Made by a program: the position numbers and the translations under genes
Origin: Parahoeflea alexandrii
GTDB lineage: Bacteria > Pseudomonadota > Alphaproteobacteria > Rhizobiales > Rhizobiaceae
DNA: 64,000 nt
Assembly: GCF_024105735.1 (NCBI RefSeq)
Contig: NZ_JAAAML010000003.1
Coordinates: 372,001-436,000 of the forward strand
Direction: 5' to 3'
Notes under the pieces: generated by a model
Told to the model about the DNA's origin: nothing
The model's input: only the letters and a program-made list of their open reading frames with translations
The model's database searches: none
Part shown: positions 26,632 through 35,914 of the stretch, piece by piece
How positions within the stretch are numbered: position 1 is the first letter of the stretch
Layout of the letters: each line of letters begins with the position of its first letter

Positions 26632-27312
26632 ATGACAGACAATCATCACTACCATGACCATGATCACCACCACGACAACGAGCTCGATCCGTTCGCGGCC
26701 CGCGTCAAGGCGCTCGAGACGATCCTGACCGAGAAGGGTCTGATCGACCCGGCTGCCATCGACGCCATTGTCGAGACCTACGAGCACAAGGTCGGCCCGC
26801 GCAACGGCGCGCGTGTTGTGGCGAAAGCCTGGGCGGAACCGGACTTCGCCGAATGGCTCGCCCGCGACGCCACCGCGGCCATCGCTTCGCTCGGCTACAC
26901 TGGGCGCCAGGGCGAGCACATGCAGGCGGTGTTCAACACCCCCGACACCCACAATCTCGTCGTCTGCACGCTGTGCTCCTGTTATCCCTGGACCGTGCTC
27001 GGCGTGCCGCCGGTCTGGTACAAGGCGCCGCCCTACCGCAGCCAGGCGGTGATCAATCCGCGCGGCGTGCTGGCCGAATTCGGCCTCAAGCTACCAGAGG
27101 ACACGCGCATCCGGGTGTGGGATTCCACCGCCGAGCTGCGCTACATGGTGGTGCCGATGCGCCCGGTGGAAACAGAGGGGCTGAGTGAGGATGAACTTGC
27201 CCGTCTGGTCACCCGCGACTCGATGATCGGCACTGGCCTTCCACTCAGGCCCGGATCGCTCGGTCCCGGCGCGCTGTGGCCGCCCGAGGCCGATCCCGGA
27301 GCCGGGATATGA
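26632..27312 (+). CDS. nthA: Nitrile hydratase alpha subunit, cobalt type
   Basis: 226 residues. The metal-binding claw is C112-T-L-C115-S116-C117 ([10 protein letters not shown]); Thr at the second position is the cobalt-type hallmark, Ser would mark the iron type. C115 and C117 are expected to be oxidised to sulfinate/sulfenate. The enzyme hydrates nitriles to amides. The N-terminus is strikingly His-rich (8 His within residues 5-14). ATGA overlap with the beta gene implies translational coupling. Confidence 0.95.
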   Translation: MTDNHHYHDHDHHHDNELDPFAARVKALETILTEKGLIDPAAIDAIVETYEHKVGPRNGARVVAKAWAEPDFAEWLARDATAAIASLGYTGRQGEHMQAVFNTPDTHNLVVCTLCSCYPWTVLGVPPVWYKAPPYRSQAVINPRGVLAEFGLKLPEDTRIRVWDSTAELRYMVVPMRPVETEGLSEDELARLVTRDSMIGTGLPLRPGSLGPGALWPPEADPGAGI

Positions 27313-27968
27313 ACGGCCCGCACGATCTCGGCGGACAGATGGGTTTCGGCCCGGTCGCGCCGGAAACCGACGAGCCGGTGTTTCATGCCGACTGGGAGCG
27401 CCGCGCGCTCGGCGTCACGCTGGCATCGGGCACGCTCGGCGCCTGGACCATCGATGAAAGCCGCCATGCCCGCGAAAGCCTGCATCCGGCGACCTATTAT
27501 TCGGCGAGCTATTACGAGATCTGGATCCGGGCGCTGGAAGCCCTGCTCGAGCGGCACGGCTTTGTCTCCGCCGACGAGCTTGCGGCCGGCCACAGGATCT
27601 GGCCCGGCGTGACGCCCAAGCGCGTGCTGCATCCGGCCGACGTCGCGGGCGTGCTCGCCCGGGGAGGTCCCTGCAACCGCGCGGTCGAGGCAGCACCAAA
27701 ATTTGCCGCAGGGGGCCGGGTCCGCACCATCAACGAACACCCTGAGGGCCACACCCGGCTTCCGCGCTACGCCCGCGGCAAGCTCGGCTTGATCGAGGCG
27801 GTGCGCGAGGGGTTTGTCTTCCCCGACACCAATGCCCACGCCAAGGGCGAGGCGCCGCAGCATGTCTACACCGTCAGCTTCGACGGGCGCGAACTCTGGG
27901 GGCAGGGCGCCGATCCGGCGCTCACCGTGTCGATCGATGCCTGGGAGAGCTATCTTGAGCCCGTCTGA
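27309..27968 (+). CDS. nthB: Nitrile hydratase beta subunit
   Basis: 219 residues from ATG at 27309, overlapping the alpha stop by 4 bases. Family features: [16 protein letters not shown] at the N-terminus, the pocket region [13 protein letters not shown], and the C-terminal SH3-like barrel with [21 protein letters not shown] and ELWG. It pairs with NthA to form the active heterodimer. Confidence 0.95.
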   Translation: MNGPHDLGGQMGFGPVAPETDEPVFHADWERRALGVTLASGTLGAWTIDESRHARESLHPATYYSASYYEIWIRALEALLERHGFVSADELAAGHRIWPGVTPKRVLHPADVAGVLARGGPCNRAVEAAPKFAAGGRVRTINEHPEGHTRLPRYARGKLGLIEAVREGFVFPDTNAHAKGEAPQHVYTVSFDGRELWGQGADPALTVSIDAWESYLEPV

Positions 27969-28332
27969 TCCCGCAGCTTCTTCCCGACCGCGGTTTGAAC
28001 TTCCTCCCGGCACCGGGCCCGACGAGCCGGTCTTCGCTGAACCCTGGCAAGCGCAGGCCTTTGCGCTTGTGGTCGCGCTGCATCAGCGCGGCCTGTTCAG
28101 CTGGAGCGAATGGGCGGCTGAATTGTCGAAGCAGATAGCCCGGCCCGGAGCGGCCCAGGACGGCAGTGATTATTACCAGCACTGGCTTTCAGCGCTGGAA
28201 GTCCTTTTGTCGGAAAAGGGCGTGGCCGGTCCGGACAGGATCGACGCCGTCTCCGCCTCCTGGCAGCGCGCCGCGCATGCCACGCCGCACGGGCAACCGA
28301 TCCTGCTCGAGAACGATCCGGAGCGGCGTTAA
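27955..28332 (+). CDS. Nitrile hydratase accessory (activator) protein
   Basis: 125 residues from TTG at 27955, 6 bases after GGGAGAG and 14 bases inside the beta gene. It resembles the beta subunit N-terminal half (FAEPWQAQAFALVVALHQRGLFSWSEWAAELS, YYQHWLSALEVLL), as do the NhlE/P14K-type chaperones that bring cobalt to the alpha subunit by subunit swapping. Length and position fit the accessory family. The TTG start is inferred from the ribosome binding site. Confidence 0.85.
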   Translation: MSPSDPAASSRPRFELPPGTGPDEPVFAEPWQAQAFALVVALHQRGLFSWSEWAAELSKQIARPGAAQDGSDYYQHWLSALEVLLSEKGVAGPDRIDAVSASWQRAAHATPHGQPILLENDPERR

Positions 28333-28427
28333 GCCTGAAACGAGGGTGGGCGCAGCCTGCTTGTCTGGCTTTGGCGAACGGCACCCTCGGTCGTCTCGGA
28401 CATTCACACTGTCACGTGTCTCCGGGC

Positions 28428-28877
28428 TCAATCGAGCCATGCGGGTGTCTGGTTGAAGGGCGTGCCAAACCGCGCCAGCCACAGGCTGCGGGCGATGCGC
28501 CGGGCCACGACCGTGATCGGTCCGGCGGTCGGCGGCGCGAACAGCGTCGAAGTCGTGCTCTCAAACAGCTCCAGCCAAAGCCGGAAATCATCCTCTTCGA
28601 GGTCCGGCAATCCGTTGTGCTTGACCACCGGCTGCCCGGAATACTCGCCCGAATGCAGCAACACCGAGCGCCAGAACCTGTTCATCCGGTCCAGATGCAC
28701 GTCCCATTTGCCCGCCAGCCGCTCCTCGAACAGCGGCCCCAGGCGCGGATGGGCCTGGATATCGCCGTAAAACCGGTCGACCAGCAGGCCGATCTCGCGC
28801 GGCGAAATCTCGACCACCGGTGTGCGCGGCCGAGCCGGACGGGCGGTGATGACGACAGGTGCAGGCCGGTCAGCCAT
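28428..28877 (-). CDS. Group III truncated haemoglobin
   Basis: 149 residues with the 2-on-2 globin pattern: LVDRFYGDIQAHPRLGPLFEERL, WDVHLDRMNRFWRSVLLHSGEYSGQPV, and likely proximal His87 in VKHNGL followed by FRLWLELFESTT. An extra Pro/Arg-rich N-terminus of about 20 residues precedes the fold. TrHb3 proteins bind O2 and NO and are often tied to nitrosative stress. It is divergent, through a small membrane protein gene, from an NsrR-type NO regulator. Heme ligand assigned by pattern only. Confidence 0.85.
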   Translation of the reverse strand: MADRPAPVVITARPARPRTPVVEISPREIGLLVDRFYGDIQAHPRLGPLFEERLAGKWDVHLDRMNRFWRSVLLHSGEYSGQPVVKHNGLPDLEEDDFRLWLELFESTTSTLFAPPTAGPITVVARRIARSLWLARFGTPFNQTPAWLD

Positions 28878-29028
28878 AAAATTTGAGTGCGATCAGCAGC
28901 GTAACCGCTCCCCAGAAGCACATGTTGACGAAGGAGCGGATCAATCCGCCATCCTCTTCCACGGTGATTCCGATCTTGCGGCGGACCAGGTCGCCCGGGA
29001 GCAGGAACAGCCAAAGCAGTGTTTTCAT
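28870..29028 (-). CDS. Small membrane protein upstream of the truncated haemoglobin
   Basis: 52 residues from ATG at 29028, preceded by AAAGAGATCGAC. Two hydrophobic stretches (LLWLFLLPG and SFVNMCFWGAVTLLIALKF) flank a charged middle (DLVRRKIGITVEEDGG). It overlaps the haemoglobin start by 8 bases, so the two are read as one operon. No known family recognised; a membrane tether or partner for the globin is possible but unproven. Confidence 0.7.
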   Translation of the reverse strand: MKTLLWLFLLPGDLVRRKIGITVEEDGGLIRSFVNMCFWGAVTLLIALKFYG

Positions 29029-29042
29029 GTCGATCTCTTTTC

Positions 29043-29099
29043 TGGTATTTGAATTACCACTATTCCATCGTGGCGAGAAATGCAATATATGAAATACCA
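29043..29099. promoter_or_regulatory. nsrR: Putative NsrR operator region between the globin operon and its regulator
   Basis: An inverted repeat TGGTATTTGAATTACCA at 29043-29059 and a related half-palindrome ending GAAATACCA at 29091-29099. Both contain the direct repeat GAAWTACCACTATT, the two copies starting at 29051 and 29091, 40 bases apart, about four helical turns. The sites lie between the two divergent start codons. Confidence 0.6.
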
Positions 29100-29114
29100 C
29101 TATTGAGGATTCCC

Positions 29115-29504
29115 ATGCGGCTCACCCTGCACACTGATTACGCATTTCGGGTTCTGATGGCGCTGGCGCGGGCGCCCGACAAGGTGAAGTCGGTCGATGA
29201 TCTGGCCCAGGAATTTGATGTTTCCAGGCACCATCTGATGAAGGTCGCCCAGAACCTGACCGCCGGTGGTTTTGTCACCACCGTTCGGGGCCGCAAGGGC
29301 GGATTGCGCCTGGCCGTGCCCGCGCGTGAGATCAACCTCAGGGCTGTGGCATTGCACATGGAGCCTGATTTCAACATCGCCGGTTGCTTTGGCGACGAGC
29401 AGTGCTCGTTCCTGCCGCGCTGCGGCCTCAAGGGCGTGCTCGGCCAGGCCAAGCTTGCCTTCCTGCAGACGCTCGGAAAGCACGATCTGGACTCGATCCT
29501 TTAG
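29115..29504 (+). CDS. nsrR: Rrf2-family regulator, NsrR-like nitric oxide sensor
   Basis: 129 residues from ATG at 29115. The winged helix occupies about 1-75 (MRLTLHTDYAFRVLMALA, DDLAQEFDVSRHHLMKVAQNL, VRGRKGGLRLA). Three cysteines C91, C97 and C103 have the C-x5-C-x5-C spacing of NsrR's iron-sulphur cluster. NsrR represses until the cluster is nitrosylated. Divergent globin genes and repeats in the shared promoter support the call. Confidence 0.85.
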   Translation: MRLTLHTDYAFRVLMALARAPDKVKSVDDLAQEFDVSRHHLMKVAQNLTAGGFVTTVRGRKGGLRLAVPAREINLRAVALHMEPDFNIAGCFGDEQCSFLPRCGLKGVLGQAKLAFLQTLGKHDLDSIL

Positions 29505-29598
29505 CGTTGCCCTTGTGCAACGCCCGCCACCCGGCCAATCTCCGCTTCTTCGGCGCGCCGGTCCGCCGATGCAAGACTTGTTGAAACAGGATCCGCGC

Positions 29599-30060
29599 AT
29601 GCCACTGAAGATCACCATTCGGCCAATCCGGCACCAGGACCACGAGGAGTGGAAGGCTCTGTGGAAGGACTACAATGCATTCTACGGGCGCGAGGGCGCC
29701 AGCGCTTTGCCTGAAGACGTGATCCAGGCCACCTGGAACCGGCTGATGTCGGAAGCTGGGCCGGTCCATGGTCTTGTTGCAGAATCCGAACGCCGCCTCG
29801 TCGGATTTGCCCATATCATCTTTCACCCCAACACCATCCACATCGAAGACACCTGTTATCTCCAGGACCTGTTCACGGAAACGGAATGTCGCGGGCGCGG
29901 CGTCGCCCGGCAATTGGTCGGGGCCGTCTATGAGATCTGCCAGAGCAGAGGTGTGTCCAGTGTCTACTGGCACACGCATGCGTCGAATACGGCCGCCCGG
30001 CTGCTCTATGACAAGCTCGCGACAAACACCGGTTTTCTGGTCTATCGCGCAAAAGCCTGA
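29599..30060 (+). CDS. GNAT N-acetyltransferase
   Basis: 153 residues from ATG at 29599 (AGGA 8 bases upstream); ATG at 29569 also in frame. Acetyl-CoA loop TECRGRGVARQLV and following NTAARLLYDKLATNTGFLVY mark the GNAT fold. Substrate unknown. Independent of the regulator upstream as far as can be seen (94-base gap). Confidence 0.87.
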   Translation: MPLKITIRPIRHQDHEEWKALWKDYNAFYGREGASALPEDVIQATWNRLMSEAGPVHGLVAESERRLVGFAHIIFHPNTIHIEDTCYLQDLFTETECRGRGVARQLVGAVYEICQSRGVSSVYWHTHASNTAARLLYDKLATNTGFLVYRAKA

Positions 30061-30119
30061 CAGTCTTCGCGGCGCATTTGCCGGGTCGCTTAGCCGTTCC
30101 GAATCTGCCATGAGAAGCT

Positions 30120-31247
30120 ATGAAATTTTCACCCCAACAGGATGAGGCGCTGAAAGCCGTCTCGCGCTGGCTCAAGGACGGTCGCACGCCAATCTTCCGC
30201 CTGTTCGGCTATGCCGGCACCGGCAAGACCACGCTGGCCAAGTATTTCGCCGAACACGTCGATGGTGAGGTGCTGTTCGCGGCGTTTACCGGCAAGGCGG
30301 CGCAGGTGCTGCGCGCCCGTGGCGCGAAGAACGCACGGACCATCCATTCGCTGATCTACCGCCCCAAGGGCGAAGAGGAGGTCTCCGACGAGGAGACCGG
30401 CAAGACGACGGTCTCGCCCCTGTTCTCGATCAACCGGCAGAGCCCGCTGGCCCAGGCAGCCCTGATCATCATCGACGAATGTTCGATGGTCGACGAGGCG
30501 CTGGGCAAGGATCTGATGAGCTTCGGCACGCCGATCCTGGTGCTCGGCGATCCGGGGCAATTGCCGCCGATCTCCGGCGGCGGTTTCTTCACCGAGCACG
30601 AGCCCGATATCCTGCTCACAGAGATCCATCGCCAGGCCCGCGACAACCCGATCATCGATCTCGCCATGCAGGTGCGCGAGGGCCGCGAGATCATGCATGG
30701 CGACTACGGCACCGCCCAGGTGATCGGCAAGAACGAGGTCGACCGCGACATGGTGCTTGATGCCGACCAGGTGCTGGTCGGCATCAACCGCACCCGCCGC
30801 CGCTACAACCAGCGCCTGCGCGAATTGAAGGGCTTTGACCAGACCTATCCGCAGGCCGGCGACAAGCTGGTCTGCCTCAGGAACGACCCCGCCAAGGGCC
30901 TGCTCAACGGCTCGCTCTGGCAGGTGATGACCTCTTCCAAGGAAACCGTCAAACCCGGCATCAACCTGTTGGTCCGGCCCGAGGACGACGACATGGACCG
31001 CGGCTCGGCCAAGATCAAGCTTCTGAAAAGTGCCTTCGATGATCCGGATCTCGAAGTGCCCTGGCAGACCAAGAAACGCTACGACGATTTCGACTACGGC
31101 TACGCGCTGACCGTTCACAAGGCGCAAGGGTCGCAATGGAACTCGGTCGTCCTCTTCGACGAAAGCTTCGCTTTCCGCGACAGTCGTGAACGCTGGCTCT
31201 ACACCGCGATCACCCGCGCCGCCGAACGGCTGGTGATTGTCAGATAG
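30120..31247 (+). CDS. RecD-like ATP-dependent DNA helicase
   Basis: 375 residues: a compact SF1B helicase. Walker A GYAGTGKTT (about 30-38), motif II DECSM, LVLGDPGQLPPI (motif III), TEIHRQ (motif IV), a middle segment, and the C-terminal UvrD-like block ALTVHKAQGSQW with YTAITRAAERL. It lacks the N-terminal domain of full-length RecD and RecB/RecC neighbours, so it is a stand-alone RecD2-like or phage-Dda-like helicase, common in rhizobia. The reaction is ATP-driven unwinding, direction 5' to 3' by family. Confidence 0.87.
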   Translation: MKFSPQQDEALKAVSRWLKDGRTPIFRLFGYAGTGKTTLAKYFAEHVDGEVLFAAFTGKAAQVLRARGAKNARTIHSLIYRPKGEEEVSDEETGKTTVSPLFSINRQSPLAQAALIIIDECSMVDEALGKDLMSFGTPILVLGDPGQLPPISGGGFFTEHEPDILLTEIHRQARDNPIIDLAMQVREGREIMHGDYGTAQVIGKNEVDRDMVLDADQVLVGINRTRRRYNQRLRELKGFDQTYPQAGDKLVCLRNDPAKGLLNGSLWQVMTSSKETVKPGINLLVRPEDDDMDRGSAKIKLLKSAFDDPDLEVPWQTKKRYDDFDYGYALTVHKAQGSQWNSVVLFDESFAFRDSRERWLYTAITRAAERLVIVR

Positions 31248-31313
31248 CCAGCGCCATCGCAAGCCAACGACCGCCCGACCGATCGCACCTCGGTCCGGAT
31301 AAATCGATCCCTG

Positions 31314-31979
31314 CTATGCGGAAAGCGGATCCAGAAAGCCGTGAATCTGGCCGAGGCGTTCGGCAATCTCCGATGCCAGTGCCGCAGGGTTCTTGACCGC
31401 GGCCTCCGATGGAACCCAGGCGGCCTGTGCGATGATGTTCGCTTTCACCGCCAGCGCCGGCACCCTGCATTCGACTCGGGTGCAGTAGACCACCAGCGCA
31501 AGATTGCCACCGAACGGAGAGACCAACTGGCAACTCAGATCGCCCGCTCCGATCAGGCCGGCGCACAGATAGGTCGCTCCGGTGGTGACAACGCTGCCGT
31601 CCTGTTCAAGCCGTGAACGATGCTCGGCCGCGGCGCGCTCGGTTTCCGCCACAATGTCGCTGACGGTCTCCAGGCGCAGCTCCTTGAGATCAATGCCGGT
31701 CTTTTCCGGATCATAATTGACGCTTTCGACGACAGGGACCGGATTGCCGCGTCCGTCGACGGACAGGTCGCGCACCTCACGGCATAATGTGAGATCTCGG
31801 ATCAGCAGCGCCTGTCCGTCAAACCCCTCGGCCCGGTAGGTCGGGCCTCCCCGGTGGATGGTCCCGTCCGCTGCTTCCAGGCCGAAATCCACGAAACGAT
31901 AAAAACCGGGGCAGTCCCCGGCTCGTGCCTGACTGTTCATGAAGATCAGCAAGAGCGAAGTGAAGATGATCGTGCGCAC
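31314..31979 (-). CDS. Hypothetical secreted protein
   Basis: 221 residues from GTG at 31979, after GGAGGAG. A signal peptide (RTIIFTSLLLIFMNSQARA, cut after ARA) leads into a mature domain with six Cys residues (in DCPGF, TLCREV, YLCAG, LSCQL, YCTRVEC), likely forming disulphides. No family recognised. An in-frame extension further upstream runs antisense to the Old Yellow Enzyme gene and is not credible as coding. Confidence 0.65.
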   Translation of the reverse strand: MRTIIFTSLLLIFMNSQARAGDCPGFYRFVDFGLEAADGTIHRGGPTYRAEGFDGQALLIRDLTLCREVRDLSVDGRGNPVPVVESVNYDPEKTGIDLKELRLETVSDIVAETERAAAEHRSRLEQDGSVVTTGATYLCAGLIGAGDLSCQLVSPFGGNLALVVYCTRVECRVPALAVKANIIAQAAWVPSEAAVKNPAALASEIAERLGQIHGFLDPLSA

Positions 31980-32101
31980 GGCTCCTCCGGTTCCGTGAGG
32001 ATTAAACCGTTTCCACAGGCAAAGTGCCATCGCAAAGCGTGTCGTATCACCTGAAAGTGAGATCTGCTGGCATCGCAAGCCGACCACGTCATCAATTGAA
32101 G

Positions 32102-32132
32102 ATCGCCGCCGGAAACATCTCCCGGCGGCGAT
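32102..32132 (-). terminator. Terminator-like hairpin after the Old Yellow Enzyme gene
   Basis: Perfect 11-bp stem ATCGCCGCCGG (32102-32112) with CCGGCGGCGAT (32122-32132), loop of 9, 9 bases past the gene's stop on the minus strand. The T-run on the minus strand is weak. Confidence 0.6.
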
Positions 32133-32140
32133 TGGCGATG

Positions 32141-33262
<1,122 letters not shown>

Positions 33263-33290
33263 GATCTGTATGGTCCTTTCAAAACGGACC

Positions 33291-33310
33291 TATCAAGTAT
33301 ACATTTGATA
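33291..33310. promoter_or_regulatory. Putative operator between the OYE and HxlR genes
   Basis: TATCAAGTATACATTTGATA, a 6-bp inverted repeat TATCAA/TTGATA with 8 bases between, centrally in the 101-base divergent promoter. Confidence 0.6.
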
Positions 33311-33363
33311 CCTGCGATCAAGAGCGCACTCTGAATTGCCTAGGTATAGCAAAGGAAACCACC

Positions 33364-33732
33364 ATGGACAAAGCCACCTGCCAGAGCTTCTCGGCGGATT
33401 GCCCGAGCCGGCAACTGTTCGATCAGATTGCCGGCAAATGGTCGATGATGGTGCTGACGGTCCTTGATGGCGGGCCGATGCGGTTCAACGCCATCAAGCG
33501 CCATTTGCAGGGTGTCACCCAGAAGGCACTGACCGACTGCCTCAGGCGGCTGGAGCGCAACGGTCTGGTCGAGCGGCGGGTGATCCCGGCCTCACCCGTC
33601 GGCGTTGAATACGAGATCACCCCGCTTGGACGCACGCTTCAGCCGCCCTTCAGGGCGCTCTATGCCTGGACGATCCAGCAGATGCCTGCGGTGGAGGCGG
33701 CCCGCGCGGCTTTCGACGAGCGCGTCCGGTGA
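33364..33732 (+). CDS. HxlR-family transcriptional regulator (OYE-linked)
   Basis: 122 residues. HxlR winged helix: CPSRQLFDQIAGKWSMMVLTVLDGGPMRFNAIKRHLQGVTQKALTDCLRRLERNGLVERRV. Cys6 and Cys14 lie N-terminal to the helix, as in redox/electrophile-sensing HxlR and HypR proteins. Divergent placement suggests control of the Old Yellow Enzyme gene. Confidence 0.9.
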   Translation: MDKATCQSFSADCPSRQLFDQIAGKWSMMVLTVLDGGPMRFNAIKRHLQGVTQKALTDCLRRLERNGLVERRVIPASPVGVEYEITPLGRTLQPPFRALYAWTIQQMPAVEAARAAFDERVR

Positions 33733-33810
33733 TCGATCCCGGCCGCCCGTCCCGGGTGCGACCGGTCCGGAGGCATCAGCCCTGGCAGGAGCGAATGCCT
33801 CCGGCAGGGC

Positions 33811-34488
33811 TTACTTCTTCAGGGCGGAGAACGAGGTGTCGAATGCCAGGCGGGCGACGAAGCGTGCCGGGTCCCTGTTTGAATCGTAGTAGCGCAAGTC
33901 CAGCGTGACGGTATCGTCGGCAAAGCTGCGCGAGAAACCGGCGTCCCAGGCGATCTTGTCCGAGCCGAGGTTCAGCGTGCCGAAATCCGAGCCCACTGAC
34001 CCGGAGAACGCGATCTCGTAGGGCAGGCCGGAAAACTCGGTGTTGGCGGTGATCCAGTTGCTGCCGGCATCGGGATCCCAGTAGATGTCGCTGCCGACCG
34101 AAAAGCTGTCGGTGACCGCGAAGGAGCCCTTGGCATAAAGTTCGCCGCTGACACTGCCGGAATTGTCATAGATGTAGCGGGCGTAGCCGAGATCCAGCGA
34201 CAGTTTGCCGAACTCGGGGCGGATACCGCCATACAGGTCGATTTCAACATCGTCGGGCGCAATGTCGACCCGGGACGCCCACACGCCGGCATAGACGATG
34301 CCGTAGGTGGCTTCCATGTAGCCGTCGATGATCGGCTTGTCGGCGGACTGGGTCGAGCCCCGGGAGATATAGTTGTTGGCGACGCCAACGCCGAAGCCGA
34401 CGTCGAATTCATTGTCACCGGCATGCGAAGACATCGCACCGGCTGCGACGAGCAGGCCGGCGGCGAGACCAATTTTGAGAGGTTTCAT
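33811..34488 (-). CDS. TorF-type putative outer-membrane porin
   Basis: 225 residues from ATG at 34488, signal peptide ending SHAGD (about 1-24). The mature part is beta-strand rich and alternates aromatic and small residues (NNYISRGSTQSADKPIIDGYMEATYGIVYAGVWASRV), ending in LAFDTSF near the C-terminus. It fits the TorF/gcw_chp family of predicted outer-membrane barrels; substrate unknown. Gene stands alone. Confidence 0.82.
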   Translation of the reverse strand: MKPLKIGLAAGLLVAAGAMSSHAGDNEFDVGFGVGVANNYISRGSTQSADKPIIDGYMEATYGIVYAGVWASRVDIAPDDVEIDLYGGIRPEFGKLSLDLGYARYIYDNSGSVSGELYAKGSFAVTDSFSVGSDIYWDPDAGSNWITANTEFSGLPYEIAFSGSVGSDFGTLNLGSDKIAWDAGFSRSFADDTVTLDLRYYDSNRDPARFVARLAFDTSFSALKK

Positions 34489-34959
34489 GGGAGGCTCCAG
34501 AGAAGCGGTTGTGCAACGCAACAATCAGATCGCCAAAACCGCGAAATTGACAAGCGGGATTTTGCGTCTGGACGTCGCCGCCCATCAAATGCGGCCGGCT
34601 GTCATAAATCCGCAACACACCGAATTCTTCTCAATAAAATGCTGATTTTGCGACAATATCAGAGTTTTTGTCGCCGTGGATGGTTTGAAATCGGATCTGG
34701 CCGCCAGAATTGTCGCGGCGCAGCACAAATCCACGGGAAAATGCTGAAAACACGCATTTTCTGCGATCCGGATCATGCGCGTGCCGGAACTTGAAACCTC
34801 CGTCCTTGGCAGGAGATGACCTTTCCCGAACGAGCAGGAAGGGGGCATTGTGATCCGGCCCGGTGCGCACCCCGCGGACTGGCATGGTCCGGGTTTTGCG
34901 CCGGCGCCCATCCGGTGTATTGCACCGGCCTGTTTCGCTCTCAAGCCAAGGTGACTGCG
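34489..34959. other. Intergenic stretch of about 470 bases without a supported gene
   Basis: Between the porin and the methyltransferase. Noticeably AT-richer in 34590-34790 than its surroundings. It contains an imperfect hairpin GCGACAA (34650-34656) / TTGTCGC (34668-34674). The region should hold both divergent promoters. Short open frames across it have no family or codon support. Confidence 0.5.
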
Positions 34960-35634
34960 ATGATTCCCTGGGAACGGCTTGATGCCGTCACGCTCGAAGA
35001 TGGCATCGAGCTCAAGCTGATGCGGCGTGGCCGCGAATACTCGATCATGCTTGGAGCCAACGAGCTGATGAACAGCCGGCTGAGCGGCTCCGAGGAAGCT
35101 CTGGCCAGTCTTGCCGCCGAGAGGCTTCAGGGCAGGCAGGCGCCGCGCCTGTTGATCGGCGGGCTCGGCATGGGGTTTACCTTGCGCGCTGGGCTCAGAG
35201 CGCTTGACGACCATGCAAGCCTGACCGTTGCCGAACTTGTGCCCGAAGTGATCGACTGGGCGAGGGGGCCAATGACGGAAGTCTTCAGCGGATGCCTGGA
35301 GGATCCGCGTGTCATCCTGCACCAGGGCGATGTCGGTGCGCTGATCGCGGACAGTGAGCAGGCCTGGGATGCGATCCTTCTCGACGTCGACAATGGTCCC
35401 GACGGCCTGACGCGCCAGGGCAATGATGCGCTCTATTCCGCTCAGGGGCTTGCCCGTGCCCATCGCGCGCTAAAGCCCGGCGGCGTCTATTCGGTCTGGT
35501 CATCCGCGCCCGATCCCGCCTTCACCCGCCGGCTCAGGCAGGCCGGCTTTCAGGTTGCCGAAGTTCCCACCCGGGCGAGCACGAAAAAGCGCGGTGCCCG
35601 GCACATGATCTGGCTCGCCACAAGGCCGGGTTGA
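34960..35634 (+). CDS. Spermidine-synthase-like SAM methyltransferase fold protein
   Basis: 224 residues from ATG at 34960. Rossmann fold of the spermidine/spermine synthase type: LIGGLGMGFTLRAGL (glycine-rich loop), VAELVPEVIDWARG, RVILHQGDV and ILLDVDNGPDGL. The polyamine synthase gate residues are not obvious, so transfer of a methyl or propylamine group is undecided. Common in rhizobia as an uncharacterised protein. No operon partner. Confidence 0.8.
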   Translation: MIPWERLDAVTLEDGIELKLMRRGREYSIMLGANELMNSRLSGSEEALASLAAERLQGRQAPRLLIGGLGMGFTLRAGLRALDDHASLTVAELVPEVIDWARGPMTEVFSGCLEDPRVILHQGDVGALIADSEQAWDAILLDVDNGPDGLTRQGNDALYSAQGLARAHRALKPGGVYSVWSSAPDPAFTRRLRQAGFQVAEVPTRASTKKRGARHMIWLATRPG

Positions 35635-35914
35635 GTCTCTCCGGCAAACACGTCAGACCGCGCCCCGGGGCCTCAGTGTGGCCTTCGAATTGGTTTGAAC
35701 GAGGTTCTTGCTTGGGCGGTCTATCCCGATGTCTTGTGTAAAGTATTGAAAATCTGATGAAATACTCGGAAGTATAAAATGTTGCAAACGTGGTTTATTA
35801 GTTATTAGTAATAAAAAAATAGCCTGCTTTTGAGACCATGATGATCTTGTTGCACGCCTGACAACGGTGGATTTCCCGCTTCTACTCAAGGCATCGGATC
35901 GGGAAAAAACTGCA

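Noticed and set aside
25252-28332. LysE pair as dedicated cobalt transporters for nitrile hydratase
   Set aside because: LysE/RhtB proteins export amino acids and similar solutes; no metal-binding motif seen.
30120-31247. RecBCD complex component
   Set aside because: Only about 375 residues and no recB or recC nearby; a stand-alone RecD-like helicase fits better.
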